DNA of 64,000 nucleotides from Thalassotalea crassostreae (GCF_001831495.1 NZ_CP017689.1:3720001-3784000), one strand, 5' to 3'; shown: positions 9,901 to 19,014, numbered from the stretch's first letter. Notes: generated from the letters alone by a model not told the origin. Program-made: numbers and translations.

Positions 9901-10040
9901 TCATTTGGGTCATTATTTTGATCTTGGCTTTGATCAGGTCCAGAATTATCAGAACCACCGCCACCGCCGCCTCCACAAGCAAGTAATGACAAAGACAAAA
10001 GCGAGATTAAAATTAATTTAGAGAAGTAATGGAGGTTCAT
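6933..10040 (-). CDS. Large hypothetical lipoprotein
   Basis: A 1035-residue protein of unknown function. The N-terminus has a lipoprotein signal peptide ending in the lipobox LLAC, then a Gly run and a low-complexity Asp/Asn/Gln linker ('DQSQDQNNDPNDDQ') before the folded part. Around residues 240-290 there is a hydrophobic, Gly/Ala-rich segment ('GSVTVGSIAAAGVSGGSSL'), and the last ~450 residues are rich in Tyr and in repeated motifs such as 'Y-x-GQYTNDDGTFTSLP' and 'YEGEYTNDDQT', resembling beta-strand repeats of surface proteins. The start at 10040 is chosen because it begins the signal peptide and has GGA upstream; a longer frame adds 21 residues that fit no signal. It stands alone. Outer-membrane anchoring is inferred. 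Confidence 0.7.
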   Translation of the reverse strand: MNLHYFSKLILISLLSLSLLACGGGGGGGSDNSGPDQSQDQNNDPNDDQNNNDTNEYASFITDSSNVQTASIARIAVQVNEQLAAQEYPASIGDYELSLSRVSTNELMFVVPFNLEAGDHQLKFDLNGKKVILSFTAVVPELIARVDAEQELNELTNLVTQNLDNLILVLESESAPQQEIDAIIAKRDAFYAQDMTNISDEELSQIVYFLRDMIPDAARSDGLAAKGASSLQSKADWSESRCNATLAQFGAAIIIALEAGSVTVGSIAAAGVSGGSSLFVATFAGGATMWFIMEVRDKYTLLDNHCYSAAVDNVLHGAGGLANKLVAAKTPVYNVDTPMDLSDFSMEYRLPYKEDIAFPSLKEKFDQAKQKLAGFINDYKAVLPNSMVDWFNEILQPEQHFSNASSLILESINPSSITGQLTTQSEFAFTLNFDIPESFDTEEYFSFILYDTENDFKAKFLGFVGICPEHYMAIDENNPDESGVIITIEGDLCIIKEISINSVGYGFIYTYKARNLIEMEGYSNGRLDSYSEFYKTSEISVEAQMINNGVFEKKSTHISYVDESIGSAISYQTITTYDKPIIVSEHGAFNPLLSVTQIDFTGDQITSEWEYRTVKHGRVYASVLAKQTYHSPKATNTLSTNFSANYVLTPERPPYESISEYFDNTGLHFSYDRIGLADDYQFNVDGLKALLPTTYPITPYYYSVYINDNGTLIPREEISEVQVAPYTGPAYVGGSAIFVKEKINYFSNEVISNEVSYQFTYNGYGFPVRVVLSNINFSERGFQQSSEYYHVAQICETCDEFNETFGQYTAEKEILIYNSDGGLDDWQLFSELLQTDDGSWMSVWQERIGYISGKLDFHQLFYPPVKNANGFWQSLDKKQTYYWDNGAVSHLANYSGQYTNDDGTFTSLPTDSQQFNDNSSFRVDYTFNAVKNALGIWQTTLKKETSYFNGKIISVFTYEGEYTNDDQTSMSVMVLSKRYDSDTSVLHTTEEFKPYKDESGYWNGYLSKLIDHIQNCSQTYSKNGTVLSDTCPKPE

Positions 10041-10187
10041 AAAATTCCGTTTTAATGTTTTTAGTATTAATATTGGATTGTAGTACAACAAATGAAAAAA
10101 CAACAGGTGCTAACAGATAAATGGAATTGTATATATTTGTGCGAAATAAAAGCTAAACCCTTAGTAACAAGAAACAATTCGTAGGGG

Positions 10188-11378
10188 CTAAATAACTTGC
10201 CCTGCAGCCCAACCACTCGACCAGGCCCACTGGAAATTATAGCCGCCTAGCCAACCGGTGACTTCGGTTACTTCACCAATAAAGTATAAGCCTGGAACTT
10301 TTTTGCTCTCTAAAGTTTTTGATGAAAGTTCATCACTGTCGACGCCGCCTAATGTAACTTCCGCGGTGCGATAACCTTCAGTGCCATTCGGTTTAATTTG
10401 CCAATTATGAAAGTAATCCGCAATGCTATCAAACTCGCTATGGTCAAGTTGCTTTAATGGTTTATCGGGTAATTCGTTGGCGTTATACAGGCTTTCAATA
10501 AAACGCTTCGGTAAGATGTGACTTAACGTGGTTTTTAAGCCGCGTTCAGGATGCTCTTTGCGGATTTGTTGCAGTGTTTCACTTAGGTTTATTTCTGGCA
10601 GTAAGTTAATGCTTACAAACTGACCAGCCTTCCAAAAAGAAGATATCTGTAATATCGCAGGTCCAGATAACCCACGATGAGTAAACAAGATGTTTTCTCT
10701 AAAACTAGTGCCATCTTCACTGCTTACATCACAATCAATGCTAATGCCTGACAAGCCATCAAAACGCTGTTTGTCACTATCATGTAAGGTAAATGGCACA
10801 AGCGCAGCACAGGTTGGTAAAACCTTAATACCAAATTGCTCAGCAATCTTATAGCCAATTGGAGTAGCGCCAAGTTTCGGCATCGTTAAGCCGCCAGCAG
10901 CAACCACTAATGACTTACATTGATAATCTTTGCCAGAGGTTGTGACGATAAATCCGTCATCGGTTTTCGCCAATTTCAGCACTTCACTTTGCATGTTGAT
11001 GGTCACGCCTGCCCATTCACATTCTGTGGTTAGCATATCAACAATATCGTGGGCGCTATTGTCACAAAACAGCTGACCTAAGGTTTTATGATGGTAGTCA
11101 ATACCATGGCGTTCAACCATGTCGATAAAGTCATATTGAGTATATCGACTGAGCGCCGATTTAACGAAATGAGGATTTTTGCAGAGGTAATTTTCTGGTA
11201 ATGCATTTTGGTTGGTAAAGTTACAACGACCGCCACCACTAATAATGATTTTACGGCCGGGCTTTTTACCCATATCGACCACCACGACCTTTTGGCCGCG
11301 GTAACCGGCATTTAGCGCACACATTAGGCCGGCTGCGCCGGCACCAATGATTAACGCATCAACTTGTACAAGTGACAC
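10188..11378 (-). CDS. HI0933/YhiN family flavoprotein (NAD(P)/FAD-dependent oxidoreductase)
   Basis: A 396-residue flavoprotein. The Rossmann FAD motif 'ALIIGAGAAGLMCALNAG' begins at residue 8, the family signature 'GRKIIISGGGRCNFTN' follows, and the C-terminal FAD motif 'VPGLYFIGEVTEVTGWLGGYN' closes it. E. coli YhiN is of similar size; the physiological reaction is not established (some relatives act on steroids or bile acids). It begins five bases after the ferritin stop, so peroxiredoxin, ferritin and this protein form one leftward operon, suggesting a redox or iron-stress setting. Confidence 0.85.
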   Translation of the reverse strand: MSLVQVDALIIGAGAAGLMCALNAGYRGQKVVVVDMGKKPGRKIIISGGGRCNFTNQNALPENYLCKNPHFVKSALSRYTQYDFIDMVERHGIDYHHKTLGQLFCDNSAHDIVDMLTTECEWAGVTINMQSEVLKLAKTDDGFIVTTSGKDYQCKSLVVAAGGLTMPKLGATPIGYKIAEQFGIKVLPTCAALVPFTLHDSDKQRFDGLSGISIDCDVSSEDGTSFRENILFTHRGLSGPAILQISSFWKAGQFVSINLLPEINLSETLQQIRKEHPERGLKTTLSHILPKRFIESLYNANELPDKPLKQLDHSEFDSIADYFHNWQIKPNGTEGYRTAEVTLGGVDSDELSSKTLESKKVPGLYFIGEVTEVTGWLGGYNFQWAWSSGWAAGQVI

Positions 11379-11383
11379 TGATA

Positions 11384-11911
11384 TTACATACCAGGTTCTG
11401 GTACAGCTGACGTAGAACCTTGCTTGGCTAATTCAGCTAAGTCTTTATCAACGAAGAATAACGCATGGCCATCGTTACCAACTAATTCAATCTTGTCGAT
11501 AATGCCTTTAAACAAGGTTTCTTCTTCGTGCTGCTCCGAAACAAACCACTGTAAGAAGTTGAACGTTGAGTAATCTTGATTAGAAAATGCAAAATGCGCT
11601 AAATCATTAATTTTTTCAGTGATCAAACACTCATGTTTATAAGTTTCTTCAAACACTTCAACCAATGATTCAAATTCGTGTGGTGGCGCATCAATGCTAC
11701 CAAGGATCGGCATAGAACCTGTCTCACTAACGTAAGTAAATAAACGGTTCATGTGTTGCATCTCTTCAATTGCATGTTTGTGCATGAATGCAGCAGCACC
11801 TTCAAATCCTTTATCTTCACACCAAGCACTCATTTGTAGGTATAAGTTTGATGAATAAAATTCTAAATTAATTTGTGCGTTTAACTGCGCAACCATTTCT
11901 TTTTTTAACAT
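11384..11911 (-). CDS. Non-heme ferritin
   Basis: A 175-residue bacterial ferritin that oxidises and stores iron. The ferroxidase residues are visible in '[20 protein letters not shown]' (Glu, Tyr), in '[13 protein letters not shown]' (E-x-x-H) and in '[15 protein letters not shown]' (Gln/Glu). A start at 11911 gives the usual '[20 protein letters not shown]' N-terminus and has GAGAAG upstream; the longer frame from 11956 runs back into the end of the peroxiredoxin gene. The gene lies between a peroxiredoxin (13 bases) and a flavoprotein (5 bases), consistent with joint handling of iron and peroxide. Confidence 0.93.
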   Translation of the reverse strand: MLKKEMVAQLNAQINLEFYSSNLYLQMSAWCEDKGFEGAAAFMHKHAIEEMQHMNRLFTYVSETGSMPILGSIDAPPHEFESLVEVFEETYKHECLITEKINDLAHFAFSNQDYSTFNFLQWFVSEQHEEETLFKGIIDKIELVGNDGHALFFVDKDLAELAKQGSTSAVPEPGM

Positions 11912-11924
11912 AATTCTTCTCTTC

Positions 11925-12398
11925 TTAAAGTACTGCAAGAACGCTAGCTGCGTCACTCACTTCAAATTCTTTTGGTGCTTCAACGTGTAACTTGGTTACC
12001 ACACCATTTTCAACAACCATGGCGTAACGTTGTGAACGCAAACCACCAAAACCACCAGTTTCCATTTCTAAGCCAAGAGCTTTAGTATAACTACCGTCGC
12101 CATCGGCAAGCATCATTAAATTTTCGGCATTTTGTGCTTTGCCCCATGCTTGCATAACAAACGCATCATTGACTGAAACACAAATAACTTGATCAACACC
12201 TTTGGCTTTGAACTCGTCAAAGTTAACAACATAACCTGGTAAGTGCGCCGCCGAACACGTTGGCGTAAATGCTCCTGGAACGGCAAATAACACGGTTTTC
12301 TTATTGGCAAATAGTTCTGCGCTATTGTGGTTAACCATACCGTCGTCGGTTAGTTGCTGTAACTCACCCGCTGGCATTGCATCATTAACTTGGATCAT
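11925..12398 (-). CDS. Peroxiredoxin, Prx5 type
   Basis: A ~157-residue thiol peroxidase. The peroxidatic cysteine lies in '[17 protein letters not shown]', the Prx5 hallmark, and the conserved Arg in '[13 protein letters not shown]'. No second glutaredoxin domain is fused, unlike the Haemophilus hybrid enzyme. The start is uncertain: the ATG at 12398 gives the family-like '[13 protein letters not shown]' and has AAGGCGAAG upstream, while an ATG at 12428 would add ten polar residues with no ribosome site. It is first in the peroxiredoxin-ferritin-flavoprotein operon and diverges from the NYN gene. Confidence 0.88.
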   Translation of the reverse strand: MIQVNDAMPAGELQQLTDDGMVNHNSAELFANKKTVLFAVPGAFTPTCSAAHLPGYVVNFDEFKAKGVDQVICVSVNDAFVMQAWGKAQNAENLMMLADGDGSYTKALGLEMETGGFGGLRSQRYAMVVENGVVTKLHVEAPKEFEVSDAASVLAVL

Positions 12399-12606
12399 AG
12401 TCTTCGCCTTGTCTTTATTGGAGGTCATTTTATTGTTTCAACATTATAAGCACAAAGCCAAATCAATGCCATTAAATAACCGTCTGAGTACAGCTATTTA
12501 AATGATTTACAAATATTTTTCAGATACACTAAAACAATCACAAAAAGCTATTACAACTGGCTATCACTATTGCAACAATCGACGCTGATTCGATTGAGAG
12601 TTAATT

Positions 12607-13095
12607 ATGTCACAGAGCAATCGCCGTACCGTCGCCATTTTCGTTGATGTGCAAAATATTTACTACACTTGCCGCCAAGGCTTTAATCGAAGCTTTGATT
12701 ACAATGCTTTTTGGGCGTACGCGAGCTCTACCCACGACATCGTTATGGCCAATGCCTACGCTATTGATTCTAATAACGAGAAGCAACGTCAGTTTCAAAA
12801 CATTTTAAGAGCCATTGGATTTGAGGTAAAACTAAAACCTTATATTCAACGTAAAGATGGCAGTGCAAAAGGTGACTGGGATGTTGGTATAACCCTCGAT
12901 GCCATCGAAGCAGGACCGATAGCAGACAAGATTATCTTGCTGTCAGGTGATGGTGATTTTGATCTGTTAGTTAATAAGCTACGCAGTAAACACAAATGTG
13001 AAGTTGAAGTGCTCGGTGTTGAACAACTTACCGCAAACTCATTACTGATTGCTTGCGATAAGTTTACTGCGATTAATAATGATTTCTTACTTTAG
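12607..13095 (+). CDS. NYN domain (LabA/DUF88) protein
   Basis: A 162-residue PIN-like nuclease-fold protein. 'TVAIFVDVQNIYYTCRQ' carries the first acidic residue and the Asn of the NYN signature, 'KGDWDVGITLDAIE' the second Asp pair, and 'IILLSGDGDFDLLVNKLR' the D-x-D-x-D acidic patch. Relatives include LabA and other single-domain NYN proteins proposed to cut RNA; the target is unknown. It is monocistronic, diverging from the peroxiredoxin operon, with GAGAG before the ATG. Confidence 0.88.
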   Translation: MSQSNRRTVAIFVDVQNIYYTCRQGFNRSFDYNAFWAYASSTHDIVMANAYAIDSNNEKQRQFQNILRAIGFEVKLKPYIQRKDGSAKGDWDVGITLDAIEAGPIADKIILLSGDGDFDLLVNKLRSKHKCEVEVLGVEQLTANSLLIACDKFTAINNDFLL

Positions 13096-13143
13096 CAACT
13101 TTTAAAATTCAAAAATTAAATTGCCAAAATTATAGAATAAAAG

Positions 13144-13680
13144 CTAAATCGCAAAGAATAAGAAAATCAAAAAACCTGCCGACATAGTCACGCCAACCAC
13201 TTTGCGATTGCGTTTATTCATCAAGGCTGCAATTAAACCGCTAATTAGAATGAGCACTAAGCCAAAGGCAGTGAATTTTTGCAGAGTTTTAAATGCCGTC
13301 GGCCCATGACCTTTGTGCAATTCTACCAACGTCTTTATAAAATCAGGTTCAACTTTAGTAAGTTTTAATGATGATTCTGTCGCAGTGACTACAAAACTTT
13401 GTTTCGATGTTGGCCGCGTATAAATATTATTGCCGCCCTGTTTTAGATATTCAAAATCACTGTTGAAACCATGTGTGGATAACAGCTTTTTCACCTCTGC
13501 ATCTAAATCATTTGAATTACGGTCAAATTGGTAGCCCGATTGGATATCAATCGGCGTATTTTCTGTAGTGCCTTTAAATCCAAATAAATACAGTCCACCG
13601 GAGATAGAAATCATCAAAATAATTGGCAATAAAAACGCTGCCGTATATAGATGAATTTTAATGATTGTTTTTTTGTTCAT
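13144..13680 (-). CDS. PepSY-associated membrane protein
   Basis: A 178-residue protein that looks like a short PepSY/TM protein. The N-terminal membrane helix 'TIIKIHLYTAAFLLPIILMI' has the 'H-Y' spacing of PepSY_TM proteins, the middle ~100 residues are periplasmic with a PepSY-like 'KLTKVEPDFIKTLVELHKGH' stretch, and two C-terminal helices follow (about 125-175). 'LHKGHGPTAFKTLQK' resembles the 'H-x-G' segment in which heme or metal ligands sit in related reductase-like proteins. The function is unknown. It sits alone between the NYN gene and rsmJ. Confidence 0.65.
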   Translation of the reverse strand: MNKKTIIKIHLYTAAFLLPIILMISISGGLYLFGFKGTTENTPIDIQSGYQFDRNSNDLDAEVKKLLSTHGFNSDFEYLKQGGNNIYTRPTSKQSFVVTATESSLKLTKVEPDFIKTLVELHKGHGPTAFKTLQKFTAFGLVLILISGLIAALMNKRNRKVVGVTMSAGFLIFLFFAI

Positions 13681-13764
13681 AGTGTTTGCAACCTAGGGTC
13701 GATTAATGTGTTGTATATGATTTAAAACTTACTGTATTTATGTGCTCTTGTGAAGCATTGCTAT

Positions 13765-14568
13765 TTAGGCTTTAGGTATACCTTGAATTACGTATACATC
13801 GAAACGATTTTTTTTCATCTTAATACTGGTCGAAGGTTTTTTACCATTAAGCGGCTCGGCATAACTTGGACGCTTAACCACTACTCGATATTTGGCTAAT
13901 GCCAATGCTTTGTCGAGTAAATCATCGGCATCAGGATCACTGCCAACTAAGGTTTGAAATACGCGCATTTCTTTTTTTACAGCCGCTGACTTTTCACGAT
14001 GAGGGTACATTGGATCTAAATACACAACATCAATATTATCTAACTTTTCCATTCCAGATATTGATGACTCATTTATCAAGGTTAAACGCTCGGATAACCA
14101 CTGACCAATATCGGCATCTTGTTGGCCACGGGCTAAGCCATCATCAAGCAACGCCGCAACCGGTAATTGACGTTCCATCATGGTCACCGTACAACCTAAA
14201 CTTGCCAATAAAAATGCATCACGACCAAGACCTGCGGTCGCATCAAGTACTGTTGGATTAAAACCATGCTTTAAGCCAATGGCTTTGGCAATATCTTGAC
14301 CGCGACCACCACCAAATTTTCGACGATGGGCAACCGCGCCAGAGACAAAATCGACAACGATTGCACCGGTTTTCGGTTCATCGGTTTTATGCAGCTCTAA
14401 TTGCGTATCTGTTGATAATAAAAAATAAGGGCTTTTTACTTTGGCTAGATCTCGTAATTCTCCACCGTAAGGAATGCCCCATTTTTCGCTAACCGCTTCT
14501 GCTTTCATAATATTATTAAAGCTATCGGCAAAGACTAAACAATGAGGCGATAAAGTGCGGTCGGTCAT
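13765..14568 (-). CDS. rsmJ: 16S rRNA (guanine1516-N2)-methyltransferase
   Basis: A 267-residue SAM-dependent methyltransferase that modifies G1516 in 16S rRNA. '[20 protein letters not shown]' and '[20 protein letters not shown]' followed by '[11 protein letters not shown]' are the RsmJ (YhiQ) signature with SAM motif I, and '[18 protein letters not shown]' is the catalytic DPMYP loop. The start is set at 14568 ('[10 protein letters not shown]'), four bases past the upstream stop; the longer frame would overlap the upstream gene. In E. coli rsmJ follows prlC directly; here a glycosylase-like gene lies between and an IS has landed upstream of that. Confidence 0.93.
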   Translation of the reverse strand: MTDRTLSPHCLVFADSFNNIMKAEAVSEKWGIPYGGELRDLAKVKSPYFLLSTDTQLELHKTDEPKTGAIVVDFVSGAVAHRRKFGGGRGQDIAKAIGLKHGFNPTVLDATAGLGRDAFLLASLGCTVTMMERQLPVAALLDDGLARGQQDADIGQWLSERLTLINESSISGMEKLDNIDVVYLDPMYPHREKSAAVKKEMRVFQTLVGSDPDADDLLDKALALAKYRVVVKRPSYAEPLNGKKPSTSIKMKKNRFDVYVIQGIPKA

Positions 14569-14572
14569 CAGG

Positions 14573-15280
14573 TTATTCTTCTTCAACGTGGAGGTAATTA
14601 TCACCAGTACTAAGCGCAATAAGACGACTAATTTCTTTCAAGCTGTAACCACTTTGCTGTTGCCATTCGTTAAAGCATTGCTGAATGGCTTTTAGACTCG
14701 ATTTACTGGTTAAGCCACCAGAAATTAAATCATTAGCACGAAAATAACTTTCGACATCTCGGCTTAACAAAAAAGTGTCTTTACCAAGCGCTCGAAGCGC
14801 ATACGGTCCAGTATTACCGCCAAGTCGTTGACCATTCTTTTTTAGATATTCCCATAAGCCAATAATGTTATCTTCTGGCCAATCGGCGATAAATTCACTA
14901 AAGCTACCTTGCTCCACTTCAATGTCATGGATCATATGAGCGTTGGCTTTAATGGTTTGAACTTTTTTGAAATTGCGAATGATTTTAGGATCTTGCGCTT
15001 TACGCTCTAACATTTCTTCCGGCATCATCAGGATTTTTTCGATATTGAAATCAAAAAAGTGCTCTTCAAAGCTCGGCCATTTATTTTCAACGACTCGCCA
15101 AACAAAGCCTGACTGGAATACTTTTTTAGTGAATTCAGCTAAATAGCGATCACTGCCAAGCATTGCTAATTCACTATTAGAATTAGCAAGACTTGCATAA
15201 GGCGCGAGTAAAGGCTGTAAGTTTTGCTCACCGCCTTTACGCTCCAATGCTCGTTGATAAATGCTGCTTATTTTTTCCAT
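14573..15280 (-). CDS. DNA-3-methyladenine glycosylase I-like protein
   Basis: A 235-residue helix-hairpin-helix glycosylase-fold protein. '[35 protein letters not shown]' has the pattern of the Tag N-terminal region and '[20 protein letters not shown]' the later helices. It is longer than E. coli Tag (187 residues), and the N-terminal Cys and other zinc ligands of Tag are not evident, so it is a diverged branch; true alkyl-base excision is inferred. It is translated four bases ahead of rsmJ. Its native upstream region has been interrupted by an IS10-like element 48 bases before the start codon. Confidence 0.75.
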   Translation of the reverse strand: MEKISSIYQRALERKGGEQNLQPLLAPYASLANSNSELAMLGSDRYLAEFTKKVFQSGFVWRVVENKWPSFEEHFFDFNIEKILMMPEEMLERKAQDPKIIRNFKKVQTIKANAHMIHDIEVEQGSFSEFIADWPEDNIIGLWEYLKKNGQRLGGNTGPYALRALGKDTFLLSRDVESYFRANDLISGGLTSKSSLKAIQQCFNEWQQQSGYSLKEISRLIALSTGDNYLHVEEE

Positions 15281-15319
15281 TGTCTAACTTTAACCTGTAC
15301 CAGTATTTTGCAAAAGTGT

Positions 15320-15328
15320 GATCTGACC
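15320..15328 (+). repeat. Left target-site duplication of the IS
   Basis: GATCTGACC directly precedes the left inverted repeat and is repeated exactly at 16664-16672. Nine bases is the usual duplication for IS10-type elements. Confidence 0.88.
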
Positions 15329-16663
15329 CTGAGGTATCCCCACGAAATTTGTGATTCAAGAATTTCGTAGGAATTAAAAAATCTGGGGAACATTCATGGC
15401 TTTTGGTGATCAGATCTATCGCCAAACAAAAATAATCCCAAGAGCAAGCCATGAATGTAGACCATATATTGAATCAAACCTTATCTTTTGTCACCCCGAA
15501 AATGCACAAAGTACGTCGAAATAGCCTTAAATGTTTAATTACTAGTCTAATTCGAGGGGCTGATTTATCTGTCACGAATTTAGGGCGCAACATACTTAGC
15601 GAAACATCTGAAAAACACCAAATCAAACGAAGTGATATACTTTGTAGTAATGTTCACTTACATGCCGAAATTCCTAGCATATACGAGACACTAACTCGCA
15701 AACTTGTTGGGACGCAAAAGCATCCTGTCATCCTGGTGGATTGGTCAGATTTAGATGCGCGCCAAGAAAATTTCTTAATACGCGCTGCGATAGCAGTTAA
15801 CGGTCGGTCGTTAACTTTATATGAAGAAGTTCATCCCCAATCAAGCAAAGAAAAACCTAAGGTTCATAAAGACTTTATGATGGTTTTGAAAAATATGCTG
15901 CCCTCAACTTGTCGGCCAATTATTGTTACAGATGCCGGATTCAGAACGCCCTGGTTTAATATGATTCAATCACTGAATTGGGATTATGTTGGCAGAATGA
16001 GAAACCGTACATTCTGTAAACAAGATAAAGATTGGCTCCCAGTTAAAGCGTTATACAAGCTTGCAACGACGCGCCCTAAATCGCTTGGTCGTTTTGATGT
16101 GGCTCGTTGCAATCCAATAACATGTAACTTCGTAATATTTAAATCTCGAAATAAAGGGCGAAAAGATCTTGTTGCAAAAGGTAATAGGCGTCGTCGAAGT
16201 GGCAAATCAAAAGCCAATGCGAAACGAGAGCGAGAGCCTTGGTTACTCACAACGTCACTGTGTTCAAAACAGCTAGGTTTTGCTAAAAAAGTAGTTAAAA
16301 TCTACACCACTAGAATGCAAATAGAAGAGAGCTTTCGTGATGTAAAAACCGGTCTTAATATGAATGTATGTAATAGTCGAAAAAGGCTGCGAATACTAGT
16401 ACTGCTTGTTATCGCACTTATAGCGCAGTATATTCTAATGCTCATTGGTATGGCTTTAGTTATACAAGGGAAAAACCGTCAATACCAGGCTAACAGTGTT
16501 AAATCCAGAGCCGTATTATCATATCAATTCATCGCACTAAGAGCCGTAAGGAACTTAAGATTTTGTATTGAAAAAGAAGAGTGGAAAAGTGCAATTAAGC
16601 AGCTCAATAAATTTATGTTGGAGCCGCTTAATGTTTAACTATAAATTCGTGGGGATCCGTCAG
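15329..16663 (+). mobile_element. Complete IS10-like insertion sequence (IS4 superfamily), 1335 bp
   Basis: The terminal inverted repeats are CTGAGGTATCCCCACGAA at 15329-15346 and, read inward from the right end, CTGACGGATCCCCACGAA at 16646-16663: 16 of 18 match. They start with CTGA and share the ATCCCC block seen in IS10 ends. A perfect 9-bp direct repeat flanks the element. One intact transposase gene fills it, so it may still be mobile. Two GATC (Dam) sites lie about 40 bases before the transposase start, as in IS10 where methylation limits expression. It separates prlC from the glycosylase-rsmJ pair; the native spacer would have been about 67 bp. Confidence 0.93.
15451..16638 (+). CDS. 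IS10-like DDE transposase
   Basis: A 395-residue transposase, close to the 402 of Tn10/IS10. The catalytic triad falls at D97 ('ILVDWSDLDARQ'), D161 ('IIVTDAGFRTPWF') and E292, the same numbers as in Tn10 transposase, and the IS4-family Y-(2)-R-(3)-E-(6)-K signature is complete at Y285, R288, E292 and K299 ('YTTRMQIEESFRDVK'). The reading frame has no interruption. It runs opposite to the flanking host genes. Confidence 0.95.
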   Translation: MNVDHILNQTLSFVTPKMHKVRRNSLKCLITSLIRGADLSVTNLGRNILSETSEKHQIKRSDILCSNVHLHAEIPSIYETLTRKLVGTQKHPVILVDWSDLDARQENFLIRAAIAVNGRSLTLYEEVHPQSSKEKPKVHKDFMMVLKNMLPSTCRPIIVTDAGFRTPWFNMIQSLNWDYVGRMRNRTFCKQDKDWLPVKALYKLATTRPKSLGRFDVARCNPITCNFVIFKSRNKGRKDLVAKGNRRRRSGKSKANAKREREPWLLTTSLCSKQLGFAKKVVKIYTTRMQIEESFRDVKTGLNMNVCNSRKRLRILVLLVIALIAQYILMLIGMALVIQGKNRQYQANSVKSRAVLSYQFIALRAVRNLRFCIEKEEWKSAIKQLNKFMLEPLNV

Positions 16664-16672
16664 GATCTGACC
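16664..16672 (+). repeat. Right target-site duplication of the IS
   Basis: GATCTGACC, identical to 15320-15328, directly follows the right inverted repeat and lies 19 bases from the end of prlC. Confidence 0.88.
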
Positions 16673-16691
16673 CTACTTATTTGGTTAGCAT

Positions 16692-18734
16692 TTATGCGCC
16701 TATGCCACTGTGGCGTAGTAATGCGTCTACTTGTGGTTCGCGGCCACGGAATGCTTTGAACAATTCCATCGGCTCTTCACTACCGCCTTTTTCTAAAACA
16801 CATTGCAGGAAATCTTCACCGGTTTTGCGATTAAAGATACCTTCTTCTTCAAAACGTGAATAGGCATCGGCAGATAATACTTCAGCCCACTTATAAGAAT
16901 AGTAGCCCGCTGCATAACCGCCGGCAAAAATATGACCAAAGCTATGCTGGAAGCGACTAAATTCAGGGGCTTTAACGACTGAATATTGTTCACGAACCTT
17001 GTTTAGTACTTGCTGGATTTGATCGCCAGTTTCAGGGTTATATTCAGCATGAATGGTAAAGTCGAATAAGCTAAATTCCAGTTGACGAAGCATTTGCATA
17101 GCCGATTGGAAGTTTTTCGCCGCCAACATTTTATCAAGCATTTCTTGTGGTAACGGCTCGCCAGTTTCGTGATGCGACGATAAAAACGCTAACGCTTCTG
17201 GTTCCCAACACCAGTTTTCTAAAAACTGACTTGGCAGTTCAACGGCGTCCCATGGCACACCGTTAATACCAGCAACTGCTGGAGCATTAATTTGGGTAAG
17301 CATATGATGTAAACCGTGGCCAAATTCATGAAATAAAGTAACCACCTCATCATGAGTAAACAACGCCGGCTTGTCACCAACTGGTTTGGTGAAGTTACAG
17401 GTTAAAAACGCGACAGGTAGTTGCACCGAGTTATCACTTAATTGGCGACGGCCAACACAATCGGCCATCCACGCTCCACCGCGTTTTTTGTCTCGGGCGT
17501 ATAAATCTAAATAGAAGCTACCACGCAATTGGTTGTCGTTATCAAAGACATCATAAAAGCTCGCAGACGGATGCCAAAAATCAACGTCATGACGCTGTTT
17601 AATAGATAAGCCATACAAGCGATTTACTACTTCAAACAAACCAGAAACCACTTTATCTTCCGGGAAATATGGGCGTAAATCCTCATCGGATATTGAAAAC
17701 TCTTGTTGCTTCAGTTTCTCAGAATAATAGGCTAAATCCCACGGGTTCATTTGCTCTTTGTTATATTGAGTTTTGGCAAAATCTTGCAATTGTTTTAAGT
17801 CTTGTTGACCTTGAGATTTCGATTTTTGCGCTAAGTCTTTCAAGAAACCAAAAACTTGCTCAGTATTTTCTGCCATTTTGGTTGCTAACGATTCTTGCGC
17901 ATAGTTATCAAAGCCTAGTAACTGAGCGATTTCATGACGTAAGCTTAGTGTTTCCGCCATAATTTCAGAGTTATCAAATTCGCCGGCATTAGGGCCACGA
18001 TCTGACGCTCGAGTCACAAAGGCAACATACATTTGCTCACGTAATTTTTCATTGTCGCAATACATCATTACCGGTAAGTAACTTGGAAAATCTAGGGTAA
18101 ACAACCAGCCTTGTTGCTCTTTCGCTTCAGCCATTTGTTTTGCGCCAGCTAATGCAGACTCAGGTAAGCCTGATAATTCATCTTCGCTTTCTATCAGCAC
18201 CGAAAAGGCACCGGTGGCATCGAGTAAGTTGTTGCTAAATTGCGACGATAGCTCGGATAATTTGGTTTGGATTTCTCCGTAACGAACTTTATCATCGTCG
18301 TTTAAGGCGATGCCTGATAACTTGAAGTCTCTGAGGGCATTGGTAATGACTTTTTGTTGCGCTGTATCTAGTGATACAAACTCAGCGCTATCTTTAAACT
18401 GTTGGTAGGCTTCATACAAGCCTTGATGTTGACCGACCCAAGTACCAAATTCAGACAACATTGGTAAGCACTCATCGTGTGCGTCGCGCAATTCATCAGT
18501 ACTAACAACGGCATTCATGTGTGACACTGGTGACCAGATCTTTTCTAGTACATCATCTACTTCGTCAATGCTTGTCACAAGGCTATCCCATGTATGAGGG
18601 TTTTGAGCACTGGCGACTTCTTCTATCTTACGCTTACAATCTGCAATTGCTTGCTCTACTGCAGGTTTTATATGTTCAGGTTTAATTTGAGAAAATAAAG
18701 GAAGGCTGGTCTGCTGTAGTAGTGGATTGCTCAT
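16692..18734 (-). CDS. prlC: Oligopeptidase A (M3 metallopeptidase)
   Basis: A 680-residue cytosolic zinc peptidase that degrades short peptides, including cleaved signal peptides. The HExxH zinc site is in 'VVTLFHEFGHGLHHMLTQ', with the downstream Glu ligand in the 'PSQFLENWCWEPEAL' helix. Other family blocks include 'GGAWMADCVGRRQ' and the C-terminal 'FGHIFAGGYAAGYYSYKWAE'. Length equals that of E. coli PrlC (680). It would normally be followed by rsmJ in one operon; here an IS starts 28 bases after its stop. Confidence 0.96.
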   Translation of the reverse strand: MSNPLLQQTSLPLFSQIKPEHIKPAVEQAIADCKRKIEEVASAQNPHTWDSLVTSIDEVDDVLEKIWSPVSHMNAVVSTDELRDAHDECLPMLSEFGTWVGQHQGLYEAYQQFKDSAEFVSLDTAQQKVITNALRDFKLSGIALNDDDKVRYGEIQTKLSELSSQFSNNLLDATGAFSVLIESEDELSGLPESALAGAKQMAEAKEQQGWLFTLDFPSYLPVMMYCDNEKLREQMYVAFVTRASDRGPNAGEFDNSEIMAETLSLRHEIAQLLGFDNYAQESLATKMAENTEQVFGFLKDLAQKSKSQGQQDLKQLQDFAKTQYNKEQMNPWDLAYYSEKLKQQEFSISDEDLRPYFPEDKVVSGLFEVVNRLYGLSIKQRHDVDFWHPSASFYDVFDNDNQLRGSFYLDLYARDKKRGGAWMADCVGRRQLSDNSVQLPVAFLTCNFTKPVGDKPALFTHDEVVTLFHEFGHGLHHMLTQINAPAVAGINGVPWDAVELPSQFLENWCWEPEALAFLSSHHETGEPLPQEMLDKMLAAKNFQSAMQMLRQLEFSLFDFTIHAEYNPETGDQIQQVLNKVREQYSVVKAPEFSRFQHSFGHIFAGGYAAGYYSYKWAEVLSADAYSRFEEEGIFNRKTGEDFLQCVLEKGGSEEPMELFKAFRGREPQVDALLRHSGIGA

Positions 18735-19014
18735 AATGCTCTTAATCTTTTAGTTTGTTGATGCTAGCCCAAAGGTTACTGGGATCATAAATGATGAACA
18801 TCATAATATCGTTATGATGTTCTAATAGAGATAGGTCCTAGGATGCAATTATTCAAGTCTATTTGCAATAAACTAAACTTTATGAAAGTTAACCAAGGCA
18901 TTATCTGTCCATATTTAGCTCAATCAATGGTTTAAATCGGCTTTAGCTTGATTTATTGCAATTAAGACCTATATCTAAGCCATAGCAAACGAATTTTATG
19001 TTCAGGAGAACTTC

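Noticed and set aside
16568..16863. Short plus-strand frames across the right IS end
   Set aside because: One is a shadow of the transposase 3' end and the other runs antisense to prlC.
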